A DNA stretch of 10,607 nucleotides from Nitrospira sp. (GCA_015904055.1 JABMDE010000075.1:52470-63076), one strand, 5' to 3'; shown: positions 1 through 7,336, counted from the first letter of the stretch. Made by a program: numbers and translations. Notes: generated by a model not told the origin, from the sequence alone.

Positions 1-219
1 ACGTACGTAGCAGCGACCGCCATCGGAATCATTCCGGGGTCGTTTGTCTATGCCTATGCCGGACGTCAACTTGGCACGATCAATTCGCTAAAAGAAATCG
101 CCTCACCGAACGTCATCGGCGCTTTTGTGTTGTTGGGGCTGCTGGCCCTGATGCCGATGTTGTACAAGAAACTGTCGGCTCAGCCGCCAACGCCAGGGAA
201 TGTGAGGGGTACGGAGTAA
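1..219 (+). CDS. TVP38/TMEM64 (VTT-domain) membrane protein, C-terminal part
   Basis: Frame 1 is open from the window edge to TAA at 217-219 (72 residues), so the gene begins upstream. The visible part reads as the end of a VTT/DedA-like inner-membrane protein: a Gly/Pro-containing segment (IGIIPGSFVYAYAGRQLG) typical of the TVP38/TMEM64 C-terminal half, then a hydrophobic helix (VIGAFVLLGLLALMPMLY) followed by KK and a polar tail. Members are multi-pass membrane proteins of poorly defined transport or lipid-scrambling function. The next gene starts about 36 bp later on the same strand and encodes a MerA-like flavoprotein, a pairing I recall from other bacteria. Family assignment rests on a short fragment. 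Confidence 0.68.
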   Translation, partial: TYVAATAIGIIPGSFVYAYAGRQLGTINSLKEIASPNVIGAFVLLGLLALMPMLYKKLSAQPPTPGNVRGTE

Positions 220-255
220 CGCGTGAGCGGAAATACAAACAGATGATGTGTTGCA

Positions 256-1866
256 ATGGTTCTTCAGGCAGAGGAAATGCTCCCAATGCCGCAGCATGAT
301 CAAGCACTCGTTCTCCCGAACGACGAGCACAATCAGCAGCTGGTGGCCAATGTGCATCCATTCGATTGGGTCAATCCTGAACCGAGTGGCCGGTATAACA
401 TTGTGGTCATCGGAGCGGGAACTGCCGGTCTGATTACAGCAGTTATCGCCGCAAGTCTGATTACAGCAGTTATCGCCGCAAGTCTGGGGGCCAAGGTTGC
501 GTTGATCGAAAAACATTTGATGGGCGGCGATTGTTTGAATGTCGGGTGCGTGCCGTCAAAAGGCATGATTCGCGCAGCCAGGGCCTGGGCCGATCTGCGC
601 AACGCTGCTGAGTTTGGTCTCCATGTCCCCGCCGGGGTGACATACGACTTCGGGGCGGTCATGGCCCGGATGCGAAAAATACGGGCCGGTATCAGCCATA
701 ACGATTCGGCCCATCGTTATGCGAAACTGGGGGTCGATGTCTATATCGGCAGCGGCCGATTTACGAGTTCTGACGTCATCCAGGTTGATGGGCCTGCAGG
801 AAACCGAACCCTGACCTTTACGAAAGCGACCATTTGCACAGGCGCCCGTGCGGCTGCCCCTCCGACGCCGGGACTGAAAGAAGCCGGGTATCTCACCAAT
901 GAAACAGTGTTTTCACTGACGGAACTGCCGCCTCGTATCGGTGTCATCGGAGCCGGCCCAATCGGATGTGAGCTGGCGCAATCGTTTGCACGGTTCGGCA
1001 GCCACGTCCATCTGATTGAAACCGAACATGGCATTCTGCCGAAGGAGGATCGTGACGCAGCGGACATTGTCGAGCAACAGATGCGACGTGATGGTGTGAC
1101 TCTACTCTGTTGCGGACAAGTATTGATGGTGGAGAAGACAGAGGATGGCAAACGGATGACCGTTGATTCACATAGACGACAGCATGATGTGACGGTTGAT
1201 GAAATCCTGGTTGGTGTCGGACGGGCGCCGAATGTCGAGGGTCTAGGATTGGAGACCGTCGGGGTCGAATATGACAAGTCCGGAGTCAAGGTCAATCACC
1301 GATTACAGACGACCAATCCGAGTATCTATGCAGCCGGAGATATTTGCTCACGATATAAGTTCACCCATGCCGCCGATGCCATGGCTCAAATCGTGATTCA
1401 GAATGCCTTATTTCCGCACCCTCTGGGCCTGGCCTATGCCACGGTTGAGTCTTTGACCATACCCTGGTGTACCTTTACGGAACCGGAAATTGCGCACGTC
1501 GGCATGTATGAGCGAGATGCCACAGCACAGGGCATCGAGGTCGAAACCTACACCTGCAAGCTTGATGAAGTCGATCGTGCGATCCTTGATGGCGAAGATG
1601 ACGGATTTGCCAGAATTCATGTCCGGAAAGGTACGGACAAGATCGTAGGCGCGACGATTGTTGCATCACATGCCGGCGATATGATCAGCGAGTTCTCGGT
1701 CCTCATGAAAGCCGGAGCGGGAGCCAAGACACTGGCCGCAACGATCCATCCCTATCCGACACAGGCTGAGGTGAACAAGAAAGTCGTCAATCTCTGGCGC
1801 AAAGCGCACTTTACGCCAGGGACAAAGAATCTGTTGGCGAGGTTATTTGCGTGGATGAGACGGTAA
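256..1866 (+). CDS. MerA-like FAD-dependent pyridine nucleotide-disulfide oxidoreductase with an internal 9-residue duplication
   Basis: A 536-residue flavoprotein of the class I disulfide oxidoreductase family (dihydrolipoamide dehydrogenase / mercuric reductase). Visible landmarks: FAD dinucleotide-binding GxGxxG at residues 53-58, redox-active CLNVGC at C93/C98, a second nucleotide-binding motif (GAGPIG) after GVI, the FAD motif around IYAAGDIC, and a C-terminal HPYPTQAE motif with the usual His and Glu pair. There is no N-terminal HMA domain and no C-terminal Cys pair (it ends FAWMRR), so it is not a classical mercuric reductase; the substrate is unknown. An exact duplication of LITAVIAAS (residues 59-67 and 68-76) lengthens the helix right after GxGxxG. 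Start is uncertain: 256 gives the longest frame, but ATG 286 has a GAGGA at 271-275 as a better ribosome site. It probably forms an operon with the upstream TVP38 gene and the downstream DUF3047 gene. Confidence 0.85.
   Translation: MVLQAEEMLPMPQHDQALVLPNDEHNQQLVANVHPFDWVNPEPSGRYNIVVIGAGTAGLITAVIAASLITAVIAASLGAKVALIEKHLMGGDCLNVGCVPSKGMIRAARAWADLRNAAEFGLHVPAGVTYDFGAVMARMRKIRAGISHNDSAHRYAKLGVDVYIGSGRFTSSDVIQVDGPAGNRTLTFTKATICTGARAAAPPTPGLKEAGYLTNETVFSLTELPPRIGVIGAGPIGCELAQSFARFGSHVHLIETEHGILPKEDRDAADIVEQQMRRDGVTLLCCGQVLMVEKTEDGKRMTVDSHRRQHDVTVDEILVGVGRAPNVEGLGLETVGVEYDKSGVKVNHRLQTTNPSIYAAGDICSRYKFTHAADAMAQIVIQNALFPHPLGLAYATVESLTIPWCTFTEPEIAHVGMYERDATAQGIEVETYTCKLDEVDRAILDGEDDGFARIHVRKGTDKIVGATIVASHAGDMISEFSVLMKAGAGAKTLAATIHPYPTQAEVNKKVVNLWRKAHFTPGTKNLLARLFAWMRR
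430..483 (+). repeat. Exact 27-bp tandem duplication, in frame
   Basis: Units at 430-456 and 457-483 are identical; the 27-bp periodicity extends to about 428-486. Each unit encodes LITAVIAAS directly after the first GxGxxG of the flavoprotein. Because 27 is a multiple of three, the frame is preserved and nine residues are added to the helix that packs against the FAD pyrophosphate. Confidence 0.97.
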
Positions 1867-1882
1867 TGCAGATGCTGACAAC

Positions 1883-2623
1883 ATGAGACGAAATCTCTTG
1901 GTACACATGCTGTTCGTGTTGTGCACGCTGTTATCGGTCATGTCCGCATGGGCCGAGGACGGTACTGTGCTTGAGGTGGGAAAGTTTTCCACAAGCGAGC
2001 CTGGCAGCCATTTTCCGGACGGCTGGAAACCACTCACTTTCAAAAAGATTCCCAAGCTCACGACATACGAATTGGTAAGAGACGGCGCGCGTGTCGTCGT
2101 CAAAGCCAGCAGCGATGCATCGGCCTCTGGATTGACCAAGGAAGTAAAGATCAACCCCAAGGAATTTCCTATCGTGCGGTGGCAATGGAAAATCGACAAC
2201 TTGCTCACGACCAGTGATGCGACGCGCAAAGACGGCGATGATTATCCGGCCCGCCTCTACATCACGTTTGAATACGATCCGGACAAGGTGAGTATCGGAA
2301 AGAAGCTCAAATACAAGGCAGGCCAGGTATTATTTGGAGATATTCCGATCGGAGCGATTAACTATGTATGGGAAAGAAAGGCGCCGGTCGGTACGGTGAT
2401 CGATAACGCCTATACGGATTTTGTCAAAATGGTGGTTGTGGAAAGCGGGCCCCAAAAGATCGGGGTATGGGCTGATGAATCGCGGAATATCTATGAGGAC
2501 TATACGAAGGCGTTCGGTGAGGAACCTCCGTTAATTAACGGTGTGGCGATCATGAGCGATACGGACAACACGAAAGAACGCGTGACCGCATATTATGGGG
2601 ATATTGTGTTTCTGAAAAAATAG
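1883..2623 (+). CDS. Secreted DUF3047 domain protein
   Basis: A 246-residue protein beginning with a Sec signal peptide (MRRNLLVHMLFVLCTLLSVM, likely cleavage after SAWA near residue 24). The mature part matches the DUF3047 pattern as I know it: an N-terminal FSxxxPGxxFPDGWKPLTFKKI segment, a central RWQWKIDN strand, DGDDYPARLYITFEYDP, and a C-terminal part with WADESRNIYEDYTKAFGEEPP and GVAIMSDTDNTKERVTAYYGDI. No catalytic function is known to me for this family; it is expected to be periplasmic. The gene starts 16 bp after the flavoprotein stop without a clear Shine-Dalgarno sequence, suggesting co-transcription and perhaps coupling. It ends 24 bp before the strong hairpin at 2648. Confidence 0.85.
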   Translation: MRRNLLVHMLFVLCTLLSVMSAWAEDGTVLEVGKFSTSEPGSHFPDGWKPLTFKKIPKLTTYELVRDGARVVVKASSDASASGLTKEVKINPKEFPIVRWQWKIDNLLTTSDATRKDGDDYPARLYITFEYDPDKVSIGKKLKYKAGQVLFGDIPIGAINYVWERKAPVGTVIDNAYTDFVKMVVVESGPQKIGVWADESRNIYEDYTKAFGEEPPLINGVAIMSDTDNTKERVTAYYGDIVFLKK

Positions 2624-2647
2624 TGCGCGCTGGAAGTTGAACGATAA

Positions 2648-2680
2648 AAAGGGGCCGGCCTGTTCAGGGCCGGCCCCTTT
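2648..2680. terminator. Rho-independent, probably bidirectional terminator
   Basis: A perfect 13-bp inverted repeat (2648-2660 paired with 2668-2680) with a 7-nt loop and a GGGGCCGGCC core. A run of As on the left and Ts on the right gives a U-tract in both directions. It lies between the convergent DUF3047 gene (+) and the small secreted protein gene (-), so it can end both transcripts. Confidence 0.88.
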
Positions 2681-2732
2681 CGAAGACACCTCCCGCGCCA
2701 GGCGGAGTGGGTGCGCGGATTCGATGTAGCGG

Positions 2733-3125
2733 TCACTGAATGGAATTCGCGAAGCCACCACGCGTGATTTCTGCGCGGACGGAGTCTCCGACTTTCTTCT
2801 GTCGGAGATGCTTCGTGTCCTGCCCCACGAAGAGCTGAACCTGGTTTCCTTCATAGTCTTCGACCATATAGGTGTCGCCCTTGATTTGTTTGACAGTTCC
2901 ACCGATCGTCTTCCATGCAGGACCGGACTTATGATCGCGGTGACTGTTTGTCGAGGACGCCACCGCATCCGGCATTCCATTAATCTCTGTGGCGGCGGCT
3001 GAAGAGTGAGGAGTGGTCTTATGTGATTTCTTTGAGTTTTCTGCTTGTGCTGGAGCCGCGACCATCGCGGTGATCGCCAAGGCCCCCATCATCATTGACA
3101 AAATGGTGGTTGAATTCTTTTGCAT
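2733..3125 (-). CDS. Small secreted protein with C-terminal beta-rich domain
   Basis: A 130-residue protein with a clear signal peptide (MQKNSTTILSMMMGALAITA then MVAAPAQA, cleavage after residue 28). A polar, low-complexity linker rich in His, Ser, Thr, Ala and Lys spans about residues 29-72. The C-terminal part (about 73-130: TIGGTVKQIKGDTYMVEDYE followed by NQVQLFVGQDTKHLRQKKVGD) alternates hydrophobic and polar residues like a small beta-barrel or OB-like domain. I do not recognise a named family; similar small exported proteins occur in Nitrospira. The start is supported by a strong AAGGAGG at 3131-3137 (- strand), 5 nt before ATG. It stands alone, divergent from the radical SAM gene and convergent with DUF3047. 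Function unknown, presumably periplasmic. Confidence 0.8.
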   Translation of the reverse strand: MQKNSTTILSMMMGALAITAMVAAPAQAENSKKSHKTTPHSSAAATEINGMPDAVASSTNSHRDHKSGPAWKTIGGTVKQIKGDTYMVEDYEGNQVQLFVGQDTKHLRQKKVGDSVRAEITRGGFANSIQ

Positions 3126-3130
3126 CGAGA

Positions 3131-3137
3131 CCTCCTT
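3131..3137 (-). promoter_or_regulatory. Ribosome binding site of the small secreted protein
   Basis: On the - strand this reads AAGGAGG, 5 nt upstream of the ATG at 3125. It fixes the start of the 130-residue gene. Confidence 0.85.
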
Positions 3138-3147
3138 ATGTGAAGGA

Positions 3148-3175
3148 TCTATATCAACCCTGACTAATTCAGCAA
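3148..3175 (-). promoter_or_regulatory. Candidate sigma70-type promoter for the small secreted protein
   Basis: On the - strand: TTGCTG (3175-3170) as -35, a 16-nt spacer, and TATAGA (3153-3148) as -10. Transcription would start near 3141, leaving a short leader that just contains the AAGGAGG. Match by eye only. Confidence 0.35.
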
Positions 3176-3342
3176 AGCATATGCCCGGCGATATCGATAA
3201 GGAATGTTTTGAATTTCAGCCGGTTACGAATCCCGCTTCTATTATTGTCAGAAGGCTGGTGTTTGAAATCGGATAAAAATTGGCATGTTGGCGTGCAGAT
3301 CTGCTCATTTCTCATTAAGAACGGTAGAGCAACGTCGCTCCA
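3176..3342. other. Divergent intergenic region
   Basis: About 170 bp between the divergent small secreted protein gene and the radical SAM gene. It is more AT-rich than the genes and must hold the + strand promoter, but I see no convincing -35/-10 pair. A perfect 10-bp palindrome (GCAGATCTGC, 3295-3304) lies 38 bp before the radical SAM start and could be an operator; this is weak evidence. Confidence 0.4.
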
Positions 3343-4401
3343 ATGTTGATACAAATCGAACCAGTCCGGATGTCTCCTGAAGTATCAGCAGGGCAGGCGG
3401 CCCCTTTCGCTAAGAGCAGGACGACTCTTAGCCGAGCCCTCTTGGGTGGACTGACAAATCTTCTCCTTCGACAACCGTTATTGGCAGTGTTTCAGGTTAA
3501 TCTTCGCTGCAATTCAGCTTGCGGGTACTGCAATCTACCGTTAAATGTCGGCCGATATGAGATGACTCGTGAAGAAATTCAGAGAGTCTTTACCGGTCTC
3601 TATCGGGATGGGTTACGGTTCGTCTTTCTGCAGGGAGGAGAACCGCTTGTACGGCGCGACCTGCCGGAGATTCTTGAAGACTTAGTCGGAATAGGATTTC
3701 AGATTACGGTCATCACGAACGGGACGAAGCTGACCACTGATCTCGTGCGGAGGTTCGATCAGCTCTCGGTATCGTTGTCGATCAGTCTCGATACCCTCAA
3801 TCGAGACAGGTATCTCCAGATCCGCGGCGCCGATCAACTGCCGCACGTACTAGCCGGCCTTGAGCTGCTTCAGCAGTACAATTCACCGAAATTTCTGACC
3901 TGTATTGTCAGCGACATCAATCGTGAAGACGTATACGACGTCGTCCGATTTGCGCGGGATCGGGGGTTCTTGCCGGTCGTCGGCGCGTACCATTGGGATG
4001 TGGGGCTCTATGGGAAGCAGGATCCCACGTTGATCTATGAGCGTCGGCAGGCGAGTGTGGTCTTCGAACGGCTGCTTGCGGAGGATATGCTTCCTCCGGG
4101 CTACCTGCGGCAATATGCGAAGGACAATATCACATGGCTGCAGGGAGGCCGACTCGCAGCCTGCGATGCCGGGCGCTACAGCATTGCCATCGATGCATCG
4201 GGCAATGTCTCGCCCTGTCTCTCGCTGCCGGACGCGGGAAATCTGCTTCGGTCTTCGCTCTCTGAAATATTGGGGCGCTTTGATCGACAAGAGATTCGGA
4301 GCTGTTCCGACCGTTCGGCCTGCAACAGGCTGGACGGTCGAGTGATCGGCTCGGTGCTCCGTCATCCGATTGCAGCATGGCAGACGCCTGTATCGTGGTG
4401 A
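3343..4401 (+). CDS. Radical SAM protein with C-terminal extra-cluster (SPASM-like) cysteines
   Basis: A 352-residue radical SAM enzyme. The canonical CX3CX2C motif is CNSACGYC (C56, C60, C63), followed by GGEP (98-101), which binds the methionine part of SAM, and the strands VITNGT and LSISLD of the partial TIM barrel. The C-terminal region has C274, then GRYSIAIDASGNVSPC (C292), then C321 and C327, resembling a SPASM/twitch region that would bind an auxiliary Fe-S cluster. SPASM-type enzymes often modify peptides or carry out complex cofactor or sugar chemistry, but the substrate cannot be told. It is not recognisably ArsS. There is no good Shine-Dalgarno sequence at 3343 or at the alternative ATG 3370. 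It ends 13 bp before the DUF547 lipoprotein, so it heads that gene string. Confidence 0.85.
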   Translation: MLIQIEPVRMSPEVSAGQAAPFAKSRTTLSRALLGGLTNLLLRQPLLAVFQVNLRCNSACGYCNLPLNVGRYEMTREEIQRVFTGLYRDGLRFVFLQGGEPLVRRDLPEILEDLVGIGFQITVITNGTKLTTDLVRRFDQLSVSLSISLDTLNRDRYLQIRGADQLPHVLAGLELLQQYNSPKFLTCIVSDINREDVYDVVRFARDRGFLPVVGAYHWDVGLYGKQDPTLIYERRQASVVFERLLAEDMLPPGYLRQYAKDNITWLQGGRLAACDAGRYSIAIDASGNVSPCLSLPDAGNLLRSSLSEILGRFDRQEIRSCSDRSACNRLDGRVIGSVLRHPIAAWQTPVSW

Positions 4402-4403
4402 AG

Positions 4404-4410
4404 TAAGGAG
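4404..4410 (+). promoter_or_regulatory. Ribosome binding site fixing the DUF547 start
   Basis: TAAGGAG, 4 nt before ATG 4415. It selects 4415 over the longer upstream start at 4370, and only the 4415 start gives a clean lipoprotein signal peptide at the N-terminus. Confidence 0.8.
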
Positions 4411-4414
4411 ACGT

Positions 4415-5212
4415 ATGAAGTTCTGGATGGGGATAGGTCTGCTGCTTATCCTGACAAGCTGCTCAAGCGTTCCAGGCAGTTTCAGTCCGACCAATCCGAT
4501 TCCGGCTATGAAGTTCTCTCATGCGTTGTTAGGAGCGGTGCTGAGCGCGCATGTGAACGACGGTGTCGTTGATTATCCCGCAATCCAAACTGACGACAGG
4601 CAGGAGTCGTATCTGAGGCAGCTGGATCGTGTTGATCCAAATGCGTTTGTGACACGCAATGAACAGCTGGCTTTCTGGATCAATGCCTATAACGCATTTG
4701 CCATCAAGGGTATTGTGGACGGGTATTCGCCCGTGAGTTATATCGGACGCTACCGCTACTTTATCGGACGTGCGTATCAGGTTGGAGGCGGCACGATTAC
4801 GCTCTATGACTTGGAGCGGCAGGTATTGATCCAGCAGTTCCATGAACCGCTCATCCATTTTGCGATCGTCTGTGCTTCCTCTTCCTGCCCAAGACTTCAA
4901 CCGTGGGCCTATCAACCCTCCGAATTGGATCGTCAGCTTGATTATGCAGCCAGGGCCTTTGTCAACGATCCCACACGCAATCGATTCGACCGGAAACGAA
5001 AAGTTGCGTCGCTATCAAAAATCTTCGATTGGTTTGCGGAGGATTTCTCCGCAGCAGCCGGATCGACCTTAGCATATGTGGCGCGGTATGTCGGCGATCC
5101 TGCATTAGCGAGGGAGCTGGTTGAGTCCGGCTATCGCATCGAGTTCCTGGAATATGACTGGAGTCTCAATGGCATTCCGCCTAAGGAGGTGGCCCGTGAT
5201 GGTGCGCCCTGA
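4415..5212 (+). CDS. DUF547 lipoprotein (gene A, complete copy)
   Basis: A 265-residue protein from ATG 4415. It begins with a lipoprotein signal peptide (MKFWMGIGLLLILTSC, lipobox LTSC, acylated C16), so it is predicted to be membrane-anchored outside the cytoplasm. The body is a DUF547 protein: VNDGVVDYPAI, then LAFWINAYNAFAIKGI (W88, N90, Y92, N93), ITLYDLE, and the conserved HFAIVCASSSCPRL (H148, C153, C158). The invariant His and Cys residues suggest an active or metal site, but no function is established to my knowledge. The gene overlaps the next one (B) by 14 bp. From 4668 onward the sequence is repeated at 7312, where a second copy of this gene lacks the first 85 residues. Confidence 0.88.
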   Translation: MKFWMGIGLLLILTSCSSVPGSFSPTNPIPAMKFSHALLGAVLSAHVNDGVVDYPAIQTDDRQESYLRQLDRVDPNAFVTRNEQLAFWINAYNAFAIKGIVDGYSPVSYIGRYRYFIGRAYQVGGGTITLYDLERQVLIQQFHEPLIHFAIVCASSSCPRLQPWAYQPSELDRQLDYAARAFVNDPTRNRFDRKRKVASLSKIFDWFAEDFSAAAGSTLAYVARYVGDPALARELVESGYRIEFLEYDWSLNGIPPKEVARDGAP

Positions 5213-5864
5213 TGAACGGGCTCCGATAGCCCGCCTGCTGACATTTTTAGATCAGGGCGAGCAGATGGCTCACGACTGTGCTACGACACAGGCGTCGATG
5301 GTGTACGAATCCGGAGCGCGCCGATTTCTTCTGAGTCAGGCACGTCAGGAGGCTGCGCATGCTCTGGTTTTCAAAGGGGCGGTTGCATGGCTGGCCCCGA
5401 AACACCTCGGCGAGTCACTCTGCCTGCCGGCTATGGAAGAGTATCGTAGGTTATTGCATGACCGGTTTGCCTGTCATGATTTCCTGGATACGATTCTCGC
5501 CGAACAAGTCATTCTTGAAGGCCTGGGAGGGGCCATATTGACCCACATCGAACGGGGATTGGAGAAGCGGGCTGCGCCGTTGAGCCAAATGCGTCGCATC
5601 CTGCTCCGCCAAGAAGAAGCACATCATGGATTTGGGCGGCGCTGGCTAGAACGTGCAATTGCACGGGGTGAATCGGATGTGCCGGCGCTTCAACGGCGGG
5701 CACAGCAGTACCTGGCTCTCTCAGACGCCATGATTCTGGATCTCGGCGATTTATTCGATAGTATCGATGAAGATCCAGCCCAGTGGGCAGCGGATGTGCG
5801 GACCTTTTTGCCGGAATGGTTGCGAGAGGGGACCGAGCGTCACGAGTGGGGCGCGCAGAACTGA
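5199..5864 (+). CDS. Ferritin-like putative diiron protein (gene B, copy 1)
   Basis: A 221-residue, mostly helical protein. The spacing of acidic and His residues fits a four-helix ferritin-like diiron fold: E21 (helix 1), E51-A-A-H54 (ExxH, helix 2), E102/E107 (helix 3) and E139/E140 with H142/H143 (EEAHH, ExxH, helix 4). Such proteins are oxidases, hydroxylases or metal-storage relatives; the MiaE-type hydroxylases are a distant comparison, but I cannot name the subfamily. No signal peptide, so cytoplasmic. ATG 5199 (GTG 5196 is possible) lies 9 nt after AAGGAGG (5183-5189) inside the end of gene A and overlaps A by 14 bp, implying translational coupling. A longer upstream start at 5121 is disfavoured because it lies deep in A and has no ribosome site. 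C starts 10 bp after its stop. Confidence 0.78.
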   Translation: MVRPDERAPIARLLTFLDQGEQMAHDCATTQASMVYESGARRFLLSQARQEAAHALVFKGAVAWLAPKHLGESLCLPAMEEYRRLLHDRFACHDFLDTILAEQVILEGLGGAILTHIERGLEKRAAPLSQMRRILLRQEEAHHGFGRRWLERAIARGESDVPALQRRAQQYLALSDAMILDLGDLFDSIDEDPAQWAADVRTFLPEWLREGTERHEWGAQN

Positions 5865-5874
5865 GGAACACACG

Positions 5875-6588
5875 ATGGTGTCGGTCGTCATGCCTACCTA
5901 TAACGAAGAGAAGGCGTTGCCGGACACGTTGCGATCACTTGTTTCGCAACCAGGAGACTACGAGGTGATTGCCGTCGACGGCGGAAGTGCTGATCACACA
6001 TGTGGTGTCCTCCGTGAAGCCGGGTTTTCCGAAGGCCCTGTACCTCTTACGCCGCACCCCTCACGCTTTCTTATAACGGCGACAAAGGGCCGTGCGTCCC
6101 AAATGAACGCCGGGGCGAAGACAGCCGGCGGGGAATGGCTTCTCTTTCTTCATGCGGATACAGTCTTGCCGGAGGGCGCGATTGAACGGCTGAATAACAT
6201 GGAGACTGATCACGCGATTCAGGCCGGTGGGTTCCTGCATCAATTTTCAGGAGACGATTGGCGGCTCAAGGCAATCTCGTTTCTAGACAATTTCCGCTGC
6301 AGCAGGAGTCTGATCATTTATGGCGATCAGGCCCTCTTTGTTCGGCGTTCCCTGTTCGAACGGCTGGGAGGATTTCCTAATCAGCCGATTCTTGAAGATG
6401 TGGCCTTCTGTGAGATGATCCTCAAGGAAACACACCCCGTGCTCTTGTTTCCCCCTGTGGTCACCGATGCCAGAAAGTTTCTGAAGATGGGAGTCTGGCG
6501 CAGTTTCGTCCGCGTGCTGCTCATCATCCTACACGTCGAATATCGCCTACCGGTACTCCCACGGGCGTTTTTCCAAGATATTCGTTAG
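5875..6588 (+). CDS. Family 2 glycosyltransferase, TIGR04283-like (gene C, intact copy)
   Basis: A 237-residue GT-A glycosyltransferase. Visible motifs: SVVMPTYNEEKALPDTLRSL at the N-terminus, VDGGS (about 30-35), KGRASQMNAGA, LLFLHADT (DxD-like metal/nucleotide-sugar site), GDQALFVRR, and LGGFPNQPILEDVAF with the ED pair. This order matches the rSAM/selenodomain-associated transferase family (TIGR04283), which public annotation links to arsenosugar synthesis. Sugar donor and acceptor are not deducible. Start: ATG 5875 follows TGAGGA (5862-5867), whose TGA is the stop of B, so the genes are tightly coupled. The stretch between VDGGS and KGRAS is longer than I expect for this family and includes proline-rich sequence; see findings. 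Probably cytoplasmic or membrane-associated through its hydrophobic C-terminal helix (FVRVLLIILHV). Confidence 0.82.
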   Translation: MVSVVMPTYNEEKALPDTLRSLVSQPGDYEVIAVDGGSADHTCGVLREAGFSEGPVPLTPHPSRFLITATKGRASQMNAGAKTAGGEWLLFLHADTVLPEGAIERLNNMETDHAIQAGGFLHQFSGDDWRLKAISFLDNFRCSRSLIIYGDQALFVRRSLFERLGGFPNQPILEDVAFCEMILKETHPVLLFPPVVTDARKFLKMGVWRSFVRVLLIILHVEYRLPVLPRAFFQDIR

Positions 6589-6602
6589 CTACAAGCAACC
6601 TG

Positions 6603-6631
6603 TTTACCTTTTTACCTCTCTTCCGTCTAAC
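6603..6631 (+). promoter_or_regulatory. Candidate promoter upstream of lipoprotein D (copy 1)
   Basis: TTTACC (6603-6608), a 17-nt spacer and TCTAAC (6626-6631) in the 71-bp gap between C and D. The same pair with the same 17-nt spacing is kept in copy 2 (9265-9293), although the spacer has changed. Weak consensus match; conservation is partly just shared ancestry. Confidence 0.3.
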
Positions 6632-6659
6632 CCATCATACAGGGACAGAAGGAGGGCTC

Positions 6660-7097
6660 ATGGTACAGGCGTATGCCAACACAAGTGCGTTAATCATGTC
6701 AGGGGTGTTACTGCTATCGGGCTGCACATCCACACTGGTACGTGATGATGTCAAACGAACCACCGGATTGGACAGCCATTGCGCAGGAAGCGAATGGGCG
6801 GACAACTCATCCCTTGCGGTATTGCCGGTGCCGGTTGTCGCCTTTATCGTGCCTCATTTTGATCTCCATTCAGTCTCCAGCGAGCCGTATCTGAGTCGAT
6901 GCGGCGCCTCTACGCGAGTCGTCAATCGCGATGTCTCAGTCAATCGCCTTGGCTGTCTACCCGCCGGACTTACACGGATCATCACGCTGGGTATATGGCA
7001 GTGGTGCCCGACCCGTGTCACCTGGTCTGCAGACGTATTAGCCGAGCACCAGCCGGCAAATACACAAACAAACAAATGTCTACAGCCAATGTCTTAA
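6660..7097 (+). CDS. Small Cys-containing lipoprotein (gene D, copy 1)
   Basis: A 145-residue predicted lipoprotein: hydrophobic signal (ALIMSGVLLLSGC) with lipobox LSGC and acylated C22. The mature part has several conserved Cys (in SHCAG, SRCGAS, LGCLPAG and WQWCPTR) and ends in a short polar tail. The segment LTRIITLGIWQWCPTRVTWS loosely recalls the C-terminus of Bor-like small lipoproteins, but I do not assign it. A strong AAGGAGG (6649-6655), 4 nt before ATG, fixes the start. It has its own 71-bp leader region after C, so it may be transcribed separately together with E. The copy at 9323 is nearly identical except for the last 20 or so residues. Confidence 0.75.
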   Translation: MVQAYANTSALIMSGVLLLSGCTSTLVRDDVKRTTGLDSHCAGSEWADNSSLAVLPVPVVAFIVPHFDLHSVSSEPYLSRCGASTRVVNRDVSVNRLGCLPAGLTRIITLGIWQWCPTRVTWSADVLAEHQPANTQTNKCLQPMS

Positions 7098-7126
7098 TCA
7101 TTACATTAAGAAGTAGGAGTCTTGCT

Positions 7127-7336
7127 ATGCAACAGTCATCAATATTGTTCACTCTGTTCGGCGCAATTGGATTGGCGGGGTTACTAAGTGCGTGCAGCGA
7201 CGGATCGTCGTCGGCATCCGCAAGTGCCGGTGGGGCCAGTGGAAGCGGATCGGCATCAGCTTCCGGGACAGTAACGGGGTTCGGCAGCATTATCGTCAAT
7301 GGAAAACGGTATGGCTTTCTGGATCAATGCCTATAA
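7127..7336 (+). pseudogene. Truncated DUF5666 lipoprotein (gene E, copy 1 fragment)
   Basis: 69 codons from ATG 7127, with TAGGAG at 7114-7119 as ribosome site. It matches the N-terminus of the intact E gene at 9791: signal peptide and lipobox LSAC (C23), a Ser/Ala/Gly-rich linker, then GTVTGFGSIIVNGKR, the start of the DUF5666 fold. At about 7310 the sequence jumps to the interior of a DUF547 gene, read out of frame (YGFLDQCL) to a stop at 7334-7336. Only about 60 native residues remain, so the folded domain is lost; a short secreted lipopeptide could still be made. Confidence 0.85.

Larger units (their letters stand above)
4668..7310 (+). repeat. Tandem segmental duplication, copy 1 (2.64 kb)
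   Basis: From inside gene A to inside gene E; aligns to 7312-9974 across genes B, C and D in the same order. The offset is exactly 2644 through A and B, then 2676 at the C start, 2660 in the second half of C, 2663 at D and 2664 at E, which shows small indels only between B and D. Divergence is roughly 10 percent at nucleotide level by eye, mostly at third codon positions. Confidence 0.95.

Noticed and set aside
103..516. A - strand reading frame with a repeated CGDNCCNQT motif that looks like a Cys-rich peptide
   Set aside because: It lies opposite the flavoprotein gene and its repeat is simply the reverse reading of the 27-bp tandem duplication; no ribosome site supports it.
256..1866. True mercuric reductase (merA)
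   Set aside because: No N-terminal HMA domain and no C-terminal vicinal cysteines; no merR, merT or merP nearby. Only the common disulfide oxidoreductase core is present.
2808..3276. Two short + strand frames opposite and beyond the small secreted protein
   Set aside because: No ribosome sites, no recognisable domains; they are the complement of a well-supported - strand gene and its leader.
3343..4401. ArsS (arsenosugar radical SAM protein)
   Set aside because: I see a single CX3CX2C radical SAM core with SPASM-like C-terminal cysteines, not the domain layout I associate with ArsS, and no ArsM neighbour.
4370..4414. Longer start for the DUF547 lipoprotein
   Set aside because: It overlaps the radical SAM gene, adds an Arg-rich stretch before the signal peptide, and has no ribosome site, whereas 4415 has TAAGGAG and a clean lipobox.
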